Positions 1 to 8,854 of a stretch of DNA of 64,000 nt are shown here, in pieces; within the stretch, counting starts at the first letter, position 1; every line of letters starts with the position of its first letter. The notes under the pieces were generated by a model that saw nothing but the letters and a program-made list of their open reading frames with translations, made no database searches and had not been told where the DNA came from. The position numbers and the translations under genes are program-made. This stretch comes from G965279355 sp965279355 (GTDB taxonomy: Bacteria; Pseudomonadota; Alphaproteobacteria; CACIAM-22H2): NCBI GenBank assembly GCA_965279355.1, contig OZ257155.1:1302001-1366000 (forward strand), read 5' to 3'.

Positions 1-1
1 C

Positions 2-457
2 TTCAAGAACGGGAACCAGCTCAAGATCATCAACGGCAGGATCGTGACCGAACCCCGTCAGGATGTGCAGTTCGTGCCGCCGCTGGTGCCCCACCATACG
101 GAGCACGTCTACGGCTTCTGGCACATCAACGACCAGCAGGAGATGTCGATTAACATGAAGCTAGAGGGTGGCCGCCGGCTGATCGTGCTGATCGAGGGGT
201 TCCCGGAGGCCGGTCGCAAGGACCGATTCGCCTGGTACTGTCTGAAATGCCTCAACCCGCTGTTTATGACCGAGGTCGAAACCCACAAGGTTGGGCTTCC
301 TGGCTATTACGCGAAGCAGGACGACGCGTTCGACCTGTTCAACAACGATACGTCGCTGCGCACCTGCCGCGAATGCGGCACGGAGCATCCAACGGCCTAT
401 TCGATCTTTCCGTGGAAAGACAATCCAGACGAAAAAGCCGCGCGATTGGAATGGTAA
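2..457 (+). CDS. 3-hydroxyanthranilate 3,4-dioxygenase-like protein, C-terminal part (5' end outside window)
   Basis: The reading frame is open to the left edge, so the gene begins outside the window; the in-frame GTG at 44 is not a convincing start. The visible part ends in two cysteine pairs, WYCLKC and RTCRECGTEHP. These match the rubredoxin-like iron site that closes bacterial 3-hydroxyanthranilate 3,4-dioxygenases (HAO, a cupin ring-cleavage enzyme). A VPH segment before it fits the second half of a cupin. The catalytic 2-His-1-Glu residues would lie upstream and cannot be checked. It sits 37 bases before a NitT-type binding protein and heads an aromatic-acid cluster, so ring cleavage of a hydroxylated aromatic acid is a reasonable guess. 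A non-catalytic cupin with the same zinc/iron ribbon is the alternative. Confidence 0.6.
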   Translation, partial: FKNGNQLKIINGRIVTEPRQDVQFVPPLVPHHTEHVYGFWHINDQQEMSINMKLEGGRRLIVLIEGFPEAGRKDRFAWYCLKCLNPLFMTEVETHKVGLPGYYAKQDDAFDLFNNDTSLRTCRECGTEHPTAYSIFPWKDNPDEKAARLEW

Positions 458-494
458 GTCATCCAAGCATACAGAAAAATAACGAGGGGGAAAC

Positions 495-1526
495 ATGATC
501 AATCACTGGAAAAAGAGCTTGTTAAGGTCCGTCGTAGCGGCAACCGCCCTATGCGCCATCTCGATTGCAGCACAGGCGCAGGAGTTGGCACAGGCGCAGC
601 CGACCCGCATCAAGGTTGCCATGGCGAACACTGAACTGGCGCAGAACGCGGCCCTGTTTGCCGCCATCAAGGGTGGCACGCTCGCCGAAGAAGGTCTGGC
701 CGCAGAAGTAGTCTATTTCCGTTCATGGACCGAACCGGTTCAGGCGATCGCAAGCGATTCCGCACAGTTCGCCCTCACTGCCGCAAGCCTGATCCGTGCC
801 GTGGCGGGCCAGAACGCGCCAGTTCGGCTGGTGGCGATGCTGTCCACCCGGTTCCCCTACGAATTCGTGGTGAAGAAGGGCAGCGGCATCAAAACGATGG
901 CCGACCTCAAGGGAAAGACCATTCAGACGGTCAGGCCGGGCGAGACGCTCGACAACATCTGGCGACAGCTTCTGGCCGACGCGAACATGACCGTCAGCGA
1001 TATCAAGCGCGTGGAAAGCTTCAACGGGCTTGGCTCGCTGATCGCCGGAACGGTCGACGTGGCGAACGTCAATGACACGCATATCGTCCGCGTGCGCGAG
1101 GCCGGGCTCGAGACGTTCCTGGACTACACGGAATGGCGCGAAAAGAAGGGCCTCGGGAGCACGGCTGGAGCGAATCTCGGCTGGGGAACCTCCACTAAAC
1201 TGATGCGCGAAAATCCCGCCGTCGTGCGCGGCTTCCTGCGTGCGCTGGTCAAGGCGAACGAGCGCCTGATCAAGGACAGGGAGTTCGCATACTCTGTCCT
1301 GGGCGAAAAGCCGTTTGGCGTCGAAAAAGAGGCGCAGGAGTGGGTCTACGGCCGGCACAAAGACCACTGGATCGTCCGCATGGATTTCTCCAAGGGTGAT
1401 GCCAAGTTCGATGCCGAGATGATCGAGATAGCCATGGAACGCCCCAAAGGCTCCATCAAGCAAAGCGACTTCGCAGCCGAAGAGCCCATCACCGGCATCC
1501 TGAAAGAGCTTAAGGTTACCCATTGA
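495..1526 (+). CDS. NitT/TauT-family ABC transporter substrate-binding protein
   Basis: A 343-residue periplasmic binding protein of the NMT1/SsuA-like type. A Sec signal peptide covers about residues 1-29 (positive start, hydrophobic core, AQA cleavage site). The mature part has family landmarks such as DLKGKTIQTV and a solvent-exposed ligand cleft region. A strong ribosome-binding site, GAGGGGG at 484-490, precedes the ATG. It is followed without a gap by its ATPase and permease, forming a complete importer. This family takes up sulfonates, nitrate, pyrimidine precursors and, in catabolic clusters, aromatic acids. The downstream Rieske, decarboxylase and dehydrogenase genes suggest an aromatic carboxylate ligand, but ligand identity is inference. 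Confidence 0.88.
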   Translation: MINHWKKSLLRSVVAATALCAISIAAQAQELAQAQPTRIKVAMANTELAQNAALFAAIKGGTLAEEGLAAEVVYFRSWTEPVQAIASDSAQFALTAASLIRAVAGQNAPVRLVAMLSTRFPYEFVVKKGSGIKTMADLKGKTIQTVRPGETLDNIWRQLLADANMTVSDIKRVESFNGLGSLIAGTVDVANVNDTHIVRVREAGLETFLDYTEWREKKGLGSTAGANLGWGTSTKLMRENPAVVRGFLRALVKANERLIKDREFAYSVLGEKPFGVEKEAQEWVYGRHKDHWIVRMDFSKGDAKFDAEMIEIAMERPKGSIKQSDFAAEEPITGILKELKVTH

Positions 1527-2314
1527 TGGACGGCACTGCGGTCGCCGCAATGAACCGGCTAGAGCTGGCGGGGATCTACAAGTCCTTCCAGACCGACAAG
1601 GGCCCGCTTTCCGTCATCGAAGGCATCAGCTTTACCCAAAGGCCGGGTGAGCTGGTTTCGATTGTCGGCGCGAGCGGATCGGGCAAGACGACGTTGCTTC
1701 GGATCATTGCGGGGCTCGAGAAGCCCGATAGCGGCAGTATCCTTCTCAACGGGAAAGTTGTTACCGAACCAGGTCCGGACCGGGCGATGATCTTTCAGCA
1801 GTTCGGCCTGATGCCATGGCTGAATGTGCTGGACAATGTCCTGTTTGGCCTGAAGACCAGTCCGTTTCCGGCAAAGGAGCGTCTGGACCGGGCGCGCGAT
1901 GCAATAAGTCGCGTCGGCTTGACCGAATTCGAGGATTTCTTCCCGAAATCGCTGTCCGGCGGCATGCAGCAGCGGGTCGGCATCGCCCGCGCGCTGGCTG
2001 TCGGCCCGTCGGTCCTGCTCTGCGACGAGCCGTTCGCGTCGGTCGATGCCATGACCCGCCAGTACATGCAGACCGATCTGCTCAACATTGTGACGCAGCA
2101 GAACGCCACCGTCCTGCTCGTCACTCACGACATTGAGGAAGCGCTCTTCCTCGGTGACCGCGTGCTGATGTTTTCCTCGCGCCCGGCCCGCCTGATCGAC
2201 GAGATCAAGGTCGACATAGAAAAGCCGCGCAGGCACGAGGTACGGACGTCGGCTTATTTCCAGGAATTAAGGAGTGTTGTGTGGAATCAGCTTCAGGCAA
2301 GCGCTCAACGATAA
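1526..2314 (+). CDS. NitT/TauT-family ABC transporter ATP-binding protein
   Basis: Cytoplasmic ATPase of the importer, 262 residues, SsuB/TauB type. Walker A GASGSGKTT is at residues 48-56, the Q-loop (QQFG) near 90, signature LSGGMQQR at 142-149, Walker B SVLLCDEPF at 161-169 and the switch histidine THD at 200. I chose the ATG at 1526, which overlaps the stop of the binding-protein gene by one base (TGATG), over the in-frame TTG at 1523. Its 3' end overlaps the permease start by 34 bases. The order binding protein, ATPase, permease with overlaps indicates one transcript with translational coupling. Confidence 0.92.
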   Translation: MDGTAVAAMNRLELAGIYKSFQTDKGPLSVIEGISFTQRPGELVSIVGASGSGKTTLLRIIAGLEKPDSGSILLNGKVVTEPGPDRAMIFQQFGLMPWLNVLDNVLFGLKTSPFPAKERLDRARDAISRVGLTEFEDFFPKSLSGGMQQRVGIARALAVGPSVLLCDEPFASVDAMTRQYMQTDLLNIVTQQNATVLLVTHDIEEALFLGDRVLMFSSRPARLIDEIKVDIEKPRRHEVRTSAYFQELRSVVWNQLQASAQR

Positions 2315-3078
2315 GGGCAACAACCTTTACCGGGGCGACCTGGATGCGCTTGCTCCAGCTTGCCATCCTCGCCGCCCTGCTCGGCGCATGGGAACTGGGC
2401 GGTCAATACAAGCTTATAAATCCCTTTTTCTTCAGCTGGCCCAGCGCGATCGCCGTCGCGGCTTGGAAGCTGCTTGTCAGCGGTGAGCTTTTCACCCATC
2501 TCGCCGTCACAGGTTATGCCTATGTTATCGGCGTCGTGAGCGCCTGCCTGATCGGCACCGCCCTCGGCCTGGCGATGGGCTGGTGGCGAACGTTTGGCAG
2601 CCTTGTCGACCCGTATGTGGTGTTTTTTTCCGCAATGCCGCGTACGGCACTGTTTCCGGTGCTGCTAATGATATTCGGCATCACCGACCTCTCGCGCATC
2701 CTGATTGTCTTCATCGGTGTCGTCTTTCCGATAACGTTTAATGCCTATATGGGCGCGCGGCAGACCCCACGGCTGCTGATCGATGCGGCAAGGGTTTTCG
2801 GCTACAGCAATAATCGGCTGTTTCGTGCCGTCATCTTTCCCGCTGCCATGCCGTATCTGATGGCTGGCGCGCGCACCGGCGTTACCCTTGGCATGATCAT
2901 GGTCGTCGTGGCTGAATTCTTCGGTGGATCCGCCGGGCTTGGCCAGAACATCGCGCAGACCGCGCAGTTGTTCAAAACGCCGGAGATGTACGCCTGGGTG
3001 CTCTATACGTCGCTCGTGGCGCTGGTCCTGGTAAGGGCGGCGGACCATCTGGAGCGCTTTGCGCTGCGCTGGGCCTAA
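2281..3078 (+). CDS. NitT/TauT-family ABC transporter permease
   Basis: Integral membrane component, 265 residues, about six hydrophobic segments. The EAA-type loop that contacts the ATPase is visible as DAARVFGYS...RAVIFPAAMPYLMAGAR at roughly residues 165-200. The start is GTG at 2281 with AAGGAG at 2269-2274, inside the end of the ATPase gene. NitT/TauT importers usually use a homodimer of one permease, which fits the single permease gene here. It completes the import system immediately ahead of the Rieske oxygenase gene. Confidence 0.9.
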   Translation: MESASGKRSTIRATTFTGATWMRLLQLAILAALLGAWELGGQYKLINPFFFSWPSAIAVAAWKLLVSGELFTHLAVTGYAYVIGVVSACLIGTALGLAMGWWRTFGSLVDPYVVFFSAMPRTALFPVLLMIFGITDLSRILIVFIGVVFPITFNAYMGARQTPRLLIDAARVFGYSNNRLFRAVIFPAAMPYLMAGARTGVTLGMIMVVVAEFFGGSAGLGQNIAQTAQLFKTPEMYAWVLYTSLVALVLVRAADHLERFALRWA

Positions 3079-3139
3079 TAACTTGCAAATCGGGGCACAG
3101 GCGTATTTTCTAAGAACATAAGGTCGGCAGAGGATCTCA

Positions 3140-4426
3140 ATGAGTGGCGCGCAAGAGCAACACGGCAAGCTTTGCCTCACCGGCCCTGGCACCCCGATGG
3201 GTGACCTGTTCCGGCGCTATTGGGTACCAGCCCTTCTCGCGTCGGAGATCCCCGAGCCGGATTGTCCGCCGGTGAAGGTCCAGCTCATGGGCGAGAAACT
3301 GCTCGCCTTCCGCGACACGGAGGGCCGCATCGGCCTGATCGATGAGTTCTGCGCTCATCGTGGCGTGTCGCTATGGTTCGGCCGCAACGAGGAATGCGGC
3401 ATCCGCTGCCCCTATCACGGATGGAAATACGACGTCACCGGTGCCTGCACCGAGGTGCCGTCAGAGACCGAAGAATCGGGCTTCCGCAAACGCGTGAAGC
3501 TGAAAGCCTATCCCTGCATCGAGCGCGGCGATGTGATCTGGACCTATATGGGCCCGCCTGAGCTGCAGCCCGCTCCGCCGGCGCTGGAATGGGTGGCGGT
3601 GCCCGCCAATCGCCGCTTCGTCTCCAAGCGGCTGCAGGAATGCAACTACCTGCAGGCGATGGAGGGGGGCATCGATTCCAGCCACGTCTCCTTCCTGCAC
3701 GGCAACGCCCTCAAGAAGGACCCGCTGTTCAAGGGCAGCAAGGGCAACGAATACAACGAACGCGACCTGATGCCCTTCTTCGACGTGACGGAATTCGAGG
3801 GTGGCCTCCTGATCGGCGCACGGCGCAATGCCGATGCAGGTCGGTACTACTGGCGGATCACGCCGTGGATCATGCCCTGGTACACGATCATCCCGCCCCG
3901 CGCCGGCCATCCGCTGGGTGCCCATGCGTGGGTCCCCATCGATGACGAGAACTGCTGGGCCTGGAGCATCAACTACCATCCGGCCCGGGCGCTCAGTGCG
4001 TCCGAGGTCAAGGCGATGGAGAACGGCGCCGGGATCCACGTCAAATACGTACCGGGCACGTTCATTCCGCTGCAGAACAAGCGCAACGACTACCTGATCG
4101 ATCGCGCTGGCCAGAAAGCCGGCGAGACCTATAGCGGCGTGGAAGGCATCGCAATGCAGGACGCCTCCCTGCAGGAAAGCATGGGGCCGATCCAGGACCG
4201 CTCGAAGGAGCATCTCTGCGCCACCGACCGCGGCATCGTCATGACACGCCGACTTCTTCTGCGCGCCGCTGAAACCGTCCGTGCCGGCGGTACACCGCCC
4301 GGCCTCGACCCGGCCGCACAACGCGTGCGATCCGTCTCCATCGAGCTGCCGACCAGCGAACATTACAGCACCGGTGCGCGCCACGGCCTGTTCGCGCCGG
4401 CCGATACGGATCCTGTAACCGTATGA
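3140..4426 (+). CDS. Rieske aromatic ring-hydroxylating oxygenase, phthalate 4,5-dioxygenase type
   Basis: A 428-residue oxygenase component. The Rieske [2Fe-2S] ligands are C71, H73, C90 and H93 (CAH...CPYH). The mononuclear iron site shows D179, H182 and H187 in GGIDSSHVSFLHG. Length and the single-subunit architecture match the phthalate 4,5-dioxygenase/vanillate demethylase group (homo-oligomeric alpha) rather than alpha/beta dioxygenases. No reductase or ferredoxin is encoded nearby, so electrons must come from elsewhere. It sits between an importer and homologues of later phthalate-pathway enzymes, suggesting dihydroxylation of a phthalate-like acid. O-demethylation of a methoxybenzoate remains possible, since the group covers both reactions. 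Confidence 0.88.
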   Translation: MSGAQEQHGKLCLTGPGTPMGDLFRRYWVPALLASEIPEPDCPPVKVQLMGEKLLAFRDTEGRIGLIDEFCAHRGVSLWFGRNEECGIRCPYHGWKYDVTGACTEVPSETEESGFRKRVKLKAYPCIERGDVIWTYMGPPELQPAPPALEWVAVPANRRFVSKRLQECNYLQAMEGGIDSSHVSFLHGNALKKDPLFKGSKGNEYNERDLMPFFDVTEFEGGLLIGARRNADAGRYYWRITPWIMPWYTIIPPRAGHPLGAHAWVPIDDENCWAWSINYHPARALSASEVKAMENGAGIHVKYVPGTFIPLQNKRNDYLIDRAGQKAGETYSGVEGIAMQDASLQESMGPIQDRSKEHLCATDRGIVMTRRLLLRAAETVRAGGTPPGLDPAAQRVRSVSIELPTSEHYSTGARHGLFAPADTDPVTV

Positions 4427-4488
4427 GCGTTGCCCAACCGGGCTTCTTCACGTAAGAGCACTGCTTCAAAGAAACCCACAGGTCTTTC

Positions 4489-5487
4489 ATGTCGTCTTCG
4501 CTTCGCCTGTCCTTTGCCTGCTGGAACTATGACCGCACCCGCGCGCTTGCCGACGGGCGGGTGAAGCCGGACGGGATCGATCTCATCTATCTCGATCAGG
4601 TGGTCGAGGAGACGTTCTTCCGCATGGCAAAATTTCGCGAGTTCGACCTCGCCGAGATGTCGCTGTCCTCCTATTCAATTTCACTGCATCGCGACAAGCC
4701 GCCTTTCATCGCAATCCCGGTCTTCCCGTCGCGGATGTTCCGTCATGCCGGAATTTTCGTTTCGGCCAAGAGCGGCATCAGGGAACCCAAGGACCTCGTC
4801 GGCAAGAAGGTCGGCGTACCCGAATATCAGCTGACGGCACCGGTCTGGATGCGCGGCATCCTGCAGGACGAATACGGCATCGACCCCAGCAGCGTTACCT
4901 ATTTCTTCGGCGGCGAGGAAGAACCAGGGCGCGAAGAGAAACTGAAGATCGACTTGCCCGCAAAGTTCAAGGTCCACCCGATCCCGCACGACAAGACGCT
5001 GTCGCAGATGCTGGCCGACGGCGAAATCGACGCGCTTTACGCGCCGCGCATTCCCTCGGTCTTCCGCACCCGCCCTGGCAGCGTGCGGCGCCTGTTCGAT
5101 GATTTTGCGACGGTCGAGAAGGCGTATTACGCCAAGACCAAGATCTTCCCGATCATGCATACCGTCGCGATCCGCCGCGAGGTCTACGAGAGCAACCGCT
5201 GGATCGCGCAGACACTGATGAAGGCCTTCGAAGCCGCGCAGCGCCTGACCTATGAAGATCTCGACGCGACCGCCGCGATCAAGACCATGATCCCCTGGCA
5301 GACCGCCGCCGTGGAAGAAACCCGCCGACTGATGGGGGAAAACTGGTGGCCGTACGGCGTACAGCCGAACTATCAGGTGCTGGAGACGTTCCTGCGCTAT
5401 CACCACGAGCAGGGTCTATCGAAGCGCCGCCTGAAGCCCGAAGAGCTGTTTGCACCGGAAACGCTTGAAGGCTCCTTCAAGATCTAA
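4489..5487 (+). CDS. 4,5-dihydroxyphthalate decarboxylase-like protein (periplasmic-binding-protein fold, no signal peptide)
   Basis: 332 residues with the start region LSFACWNYDRTRALADG and EETFFRMAKFREFDLAEMS, which I recognise from Pht5-type 4,5-dihydroxyphthalate decarboxylases. The fold is that of NMT1/SBP proteins, but there is no signal peptide, so it should be cytoplasmic and enzymatic rather than a transporter component. In the phthalate route it converts 4,5-dihydroxyphthalate to protocatechuate. It lies between the Rieske oxygenase and the PdxA-like dehydrogenase, where a rearomatising decarboxylase would be expected. Many annotated homologues are called ABC substrate-binding proteins, and the exact substrate is not proven. 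Confidence 0.78.
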   Translation: MSSSLRLSFACWNYDRTRALADGRVKPDGIDLIYLDQVVEETFFRMAKFREFDLAEMSLSSYSISLHRDKPPFIAIPVFPSRMFRHAGIFVSAKSGIREPKDLVGKKVGVPEYQLTAPVWMRGILQDEYGIDPSSVTYFFGGEEEPGREEKLKIDLPAKFKVHPIPHDKTLSQMLADGEIDALYAPRIPSVFRTRPGSVRRLFDDFATVEKAYYAKTKIFPIMHTVAIRREVYESNRWIAQTLMKAFEAAQRLTYEDLDATAAIKTMIPWQTAAVEETRRLMGENWWPYGVQPNYQVLETFLRYHHEQGLSKRRLKPEELFAPETLEGSFKI

Positions 5488-5495
5488 GGATTGCC

Positions 5496-6491
5496 ATGCG
5501 CCTGCCCTGCGTAGCGATTTCGATGGGCGATCCCGCCGGCATCGGCCCGGAGATCGCCATCAAGGCCGCGCTCGATCCGCGCGTCCGGGCCGCCTGCCGT
5601 CCGCTGTTAGTCGGCGATCCGACGGCCCTCGCCGCGCATGCCAAAGGTGCCGGCCTGAGCCCACGCATCATCGAGACGGAGAAGGCCGCAAACGCCGTCT
5701 GGGAGGGCGACGCCCTTCCCCTTCTCGTCCGCCGCCACCTGCAAGGTGCCCTGACATTTGGCGAACAATCCGCCGCCAACGGCCGCGCGATCATCGATTG
5801 TGCCGGCGCCGCCATCGACGCAGCCCTCGCCGGCCACGTGGACGCCGTTGTTGCCGCGCCGCAGAACGAGAAGTCGGTCAACATGGCCGGGATTGCATTC
5901 GACGGTTATCCGACCTTCGTCGCGCGGCGCACCGGCGTGCCGGAGGAAGACGCTTTTCTAATGCTGTGGTTCGACGACACCCGGATCGTTCACACGACCC
6001 TGCATGTCGGCCTGCGCCGAGCACTCGAACTGATCACGCGCGAGCGCGTCGGTCATGCGATCGCCGCCGCCGATACGGCATTGCGCAAACTGGGCTTCGC
6101 CAATCCGAAGATCGCCGTCTCCGGCCTCAATCCGCATGCCGGTGAGGACGGCCTCTTCGGCAGCGAAGAGCAGCAGATCATCGCTCCCGCAATCGACGAT
6201 GCCCGCAAGGCGGGCATCCAGGTCGAAGGGCCGTACGGTGCCGATACCATGTTCGGCAAAAAAGGCTACGACGCATTTCTCGTGATGTTCCACGATCAGG
6301 GCCATATCTGCGCCAAGGTGCAGGCCTTCGACCGCACCTCCGGCTTCACCATCGGCACGCCGGTGCTGTTCAGCTCCGTCGCGCATGGCAGTGCGCATGA
6401 CATCGCAGGCAAGGGTCAGGCCAATCCGCGGGCGATCATCGATACGGTGCTGCGGCTCGCGCGTGTTCGCCCAACGGTTGCTGCCGCCTAA
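5496..6491 (+). CDS. PdxA-family dehydrogenase, probably a TphB-like cis-dihydrodiol dehydrogenase
   Basis: 331 residues of the 4-hydroxythreonine-4-phosphate dehydrogenase (PdxA) family. Signature ISMGDPAGIGPE is near the N-terminus. Metal-binding histidines are visible at H170 (TLHVGL), H214 (LNPHAG) and H266 (FHDQG). The family also includes TphB, which oxidises and decarboxylates the terephthalate cis-dihydrodiol. Placed eight bases after a dihydroxyphthalate-decarboxylase homologue and next to a Rieske oxygenase, a dihydrodiol dehydrogenase role is more likely than vitamin B6 synthesis. That choice rests on context, and a true PdxA cannot be excluded. Its stop overlaps the convergent hydrolase gene by four bases. 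Confidence 0.82.
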   Translation: MRLPCVAISMGDPAGIGPEIAIKAALDPRVRAACRPLLVGDPTALAAHAKGAGLSPRIIETEKAANAVWEGDALPLLVRRHLQGALTFGEQSAANGRAIIDCAGAAIDAALAGHVDAVVAAPQNEKSVNMAGIAFDGYPTFVARRTGVPEEDAFLMLWFDDTRIVHTTLHVGLRRALELITRERVGHAIAAADTALRKLGFANPKIAVSGLNPHAGEDGLFGSEEQQIIAPAIDDARKAGIQVEGPYGADTMFGKKGYDAFLVMFHDQGHICAKVQAFDRTSGFTIGTPVLFSSVAHGSAHDIAGKGQANPRAIIDTVLRLARVRPTVAAA

Positions 6492-7594
6492 CGCGCGCCC
6501 AGCGGCGGGACGACCCAGCCGGCGCCCGTCTCCAGTGTGCGGAACCGGTCGGCTGCAATCAATCGGCGCACCAGCGCCTTCGACAGAGTCGCTTCGGCTT
6601 CGTCCGGACCGTCATCGGCCATCGGGAACGTTCCGAAATGAATACCCAGCGCGTGTCGCGCGCGGAGTTTTTCGAACACCGTCAGGGCTTCATCGGGATC
6701 GATATGGCTCATCGCCATGAACCAGCGCGGCTCGTAGGAACCGATCGGCAGCAGTGCCAGCCGGAATTCCGGATGCAGAGCAGCCGCACGGTCCACCCAC
6801 CAGCTGTTTCCCAGACCGGTATCGCCCGAGAAATAAACCGGCCCACCCGGGGCCTCGATGACATATCCGGCCCAGAGGGCGCGATTGCGATCGAACACGC
6901 CGCGCGCCGACCAGTGCTGCACCGGCACGGCGCGAACCGTCACCCGTGGTCCGACCTCCACCGCTTCCATCCAGTCGAGTGCCGTCGGCGCGATACCCTC
7001 GATTTCCTGCCGCAGCAGGGTGTCGTTACCGAGCGGCACGATGATCCGCGGCCGGTCCCGCTTCCAAAGCATATCCAAAGTCGCAAGGTCGAGATGGTCG
7101 TAATGATTGTGGCTGACCATCACCACGTCGATCTTCGGCAGATCGTCGAACGCAACCCCGGGGACGCGGATCCGCTTCGGCCCTATCCAGGAAAACGGAC
7201 TGGCGCGATCCGACCAGATCGGATCGGTCAAAATATTCAGACCCGCCGTCTGCAGCAGCACCGTGGCGTGGCCGACAAACGTGACCCGCAGCTGATCACC
7301 ATCGACACGGGCCGGGGGCCTGCCGGGAACGATCGCGACCTCATCGGGCCATTCCGCCGGAGTGCGAGTCAGCCGCCAGCGCAGAAACGCGGTGAAGCCG
7401 CGCTCCTCCTGCGGCACCGGATTGAAGAATCGGCTTCCGTCGAAATGCTCGCCGGCCGGTCCGTCGTAATAAGAACTGCAGCCAAGCAGCCCGCACAGGA
7501 CCACGGCCGCGCCGAACGCCTGCAATCTCTTGACCCAGCGGTGCGCGGGTCGTCGTTTCGACAAAGCCTGGTTCGTCATGATCTGCCGTTCCAT
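6488..7594 (-). CDS. Metallo-beta-lactamase-fold lipoprotein hydrolase (NAPE-PLD-like)
   Basis: 368 residues from the ATG at 7594; an ATG at 7576 is an equally possible start. A lipoprotein signal is visible with lipobox GLLGC (Cys39), so the protein is probably membrane-anchored outside the cytoplasm. The metal site HNHYDH (H162, H164, D166, H167), a GDTGLG segment and a late IHFGTF histidine are those of metal-dependent hydrolases of the NAPE-phospholipase D/UlaG-like group. The upstream FVGHATVLL strand is also typical. Substrate unknown; a phosphodiester or lactone is plausible. It is convergent with the dehydrogenase gene and divergent from the next binding-protein gene. Confidence 0.85.
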   Translation of the reverse strand: MERQIMTNQALSKRRPAHRWVKRLQAFGAAVVLCGLLGCSSYYDGPAGEHFDGSRFFNPVPQEERGFTAFLRWRLTRTPAEWPDEVAIVPGRPPARVDGDQLRVTFVGHATVLLQTAGLNILTDPIWSDRASPFSWIGPKRIRVPGVAFDDLPKIDVVMVSHNHYDHLDLATLDMLWKRDRPRIIVPLGNDTLLRQEIEGIAPTALDWMEAVEVGPRVTVRAVPVQHWSARGVFDRNRALWAGYVIEAPGGPVYFSGDTGLGNSWWVDRAAALHPEFRLALLPIGSYEPRWFMAMSHIDPDEALTVFEKLRARHALGIHFGTFPMADDGPDEAEATLSKALVRRLIAADRFRTLETGAGWVVPPLGAR

Positions 7595-7693
7595 GGGAAG
7601 TAAGTAATAGAGGCAACCCTACGGCGCCCGACAATAGCAGCGGAATACGATTCAGATTACGCTGATACGCAACGAATCGAACGCTGGTTCATC

Positions 7694-8854
7694 ATGCCGA
7701 AACCGTTCCTCCTGTCATTGATACTTTCGGCATGCCTTCTGCCGGGTCTCGCTGGTCCAGCCTTTGCTGAGACCCGGATCGGCCTGATGACGACCCTATC
7801 GGGTCCCGACGCGGCATCCGGTCAAGATATGGCAGATGGCTTCAGACTGGGTCTGAAACAGGGCGGTGCAAAGTCCGTCGAACTCGTAGTCCTGGATGAT
7901 CACGGCCGCGGCGATTTCGCCCGGGCTCTTTCCGACCGGCTGGTGCGCGAGCGCATCGATATCGTCACCGGCTTTCTGTCGGCCGTGCCCCTGCGGGCCA
8001 GCGCGGAGGTCGTTCTGTCCGACCGAAGTGATGCATTCATGATCAGCATCGGTGCCGGCCCCGCGGAGTTCGCGGGGCGCGGGTGCCACCCGAATTTCTT
8101 CTCGGCGGCGCCGCAGAACGATACGAACCACGAAGCCGTGGGCGTCCATATGGCAAAAGCCGGCATCAGGAATGTCTATCTTCTTGCGCCAAATTCGCCC
8201 GAAGCCAAGGAAGCGATCAGTGCCTTCAAGCGCTCCTATAAGGGCGGGGTGTCAGCCGAGGTTTATACCCGCGCCAACCAAACCGACTACACGGGAGAAA
8301 TCGCGGCGCTGCGCAGTGGCAGTGCCGATGCCGTTTACGCTCTCTACTCCGGAACCATCGGGGCCGCTTTCATGCACCAGGTCGGTGAAGCAAGCCTGGG
8401 ACCGATACTTGTCGGAGCGCCAGGGGCATTCGACCTGCCGTCGCTGACCGCCAATGGAAGCGCGATGCCTGGCGCCTTTGCTGGCTCCGGCTGGTCGGAG
8501 AAGCTGCCCAATAAGGCCAATCAGTCTTTCGTGCTCGACTTCGAGTCCGAGTTCGGGCGCCGACCCAGTATCTTCGCCGCACATGCCTTCGACGCCGCCC
8601 GACTTGTCAGCGCCGCCTTAAGGCAGGCGGACGGCGCGGCCAACAGGGGCCGCCTGCGCGACGCGCTCCGCGTTGTCGAATTTCCATCGGTGCGCGGGCA
8701 GTTCAAGTTCAACCGCAACCATTTCCCGGTGCAGAATTTCTATCTGACCCAGCTGACCCAAGATCAGGGCCGACTGGTCGGTGCGCCGCGGGGCGTCATT
8801 CTCGCCAGCCACGCGGATGGATATGCGGCCGAGTGCCGGATGAAATGGCAGTAA
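7694..8854 (+). CDS. Branched-chain-amino-acid-type ABC substrate-binding protein (Peripla_BP_6)
   Basis: 386 residues with a clear Sec signal peptide ending near AFAET (about residue 25). The mature protein starts ETRIGLMTTLSGPDAASGQDM, the typical opening of LivK-like binding proteins, and continues with the two-lobed Peripla_BP_6 pattern (FSAAPQNDTNHEAVG, HAFDAARLV near the C-terminus). No LivHMGF genes are adjacent, so it is an orphan binding protein that must work with a transporter encoded elsewhere. Such orphans in catabolic genomes often bind aromatic acids, but nothing here defines the ligand. Confidence 0.85.
   Translation: MPKPFLLSLILSACLLPGLAGPAFAETRIGLMTTLSGPDAASGQDMADGFRLGLKQGGAKSVELVVLDDHGRGDFARALSDRLVRERIDIVTGFLSAVPLRASAEVVLSDRSDAFMISIGAGPAEFAGRGCHPNFFSAAPQNDTNHEAVGVHMAKAGIRNVYLLAPNSPEAKEAISAFKRSYKGGVSAEVYTRANQTDYTGEIAALRSGSADAVYALYSGTIGAAFMHQVGEASLGPILVGAPGAFDLPSLTANGSAMPGAFAGSGWSEKLPNKANQSFVLDFESEFGRRPSIFAAHAFDAARLVSAALRQADGAANRGRLRDALRVVEFPSVRGQFKFNRNHFPVQNFYLTQLTQDQGRLVGAPRGVILASHADGYAAECRMKWQ

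Noticed and set aside
44..46. GTG as start of the first gene
   Set aside because: The frame stays open to the window edge and the family needs an N-terminal cupin half, so the true start is outside.
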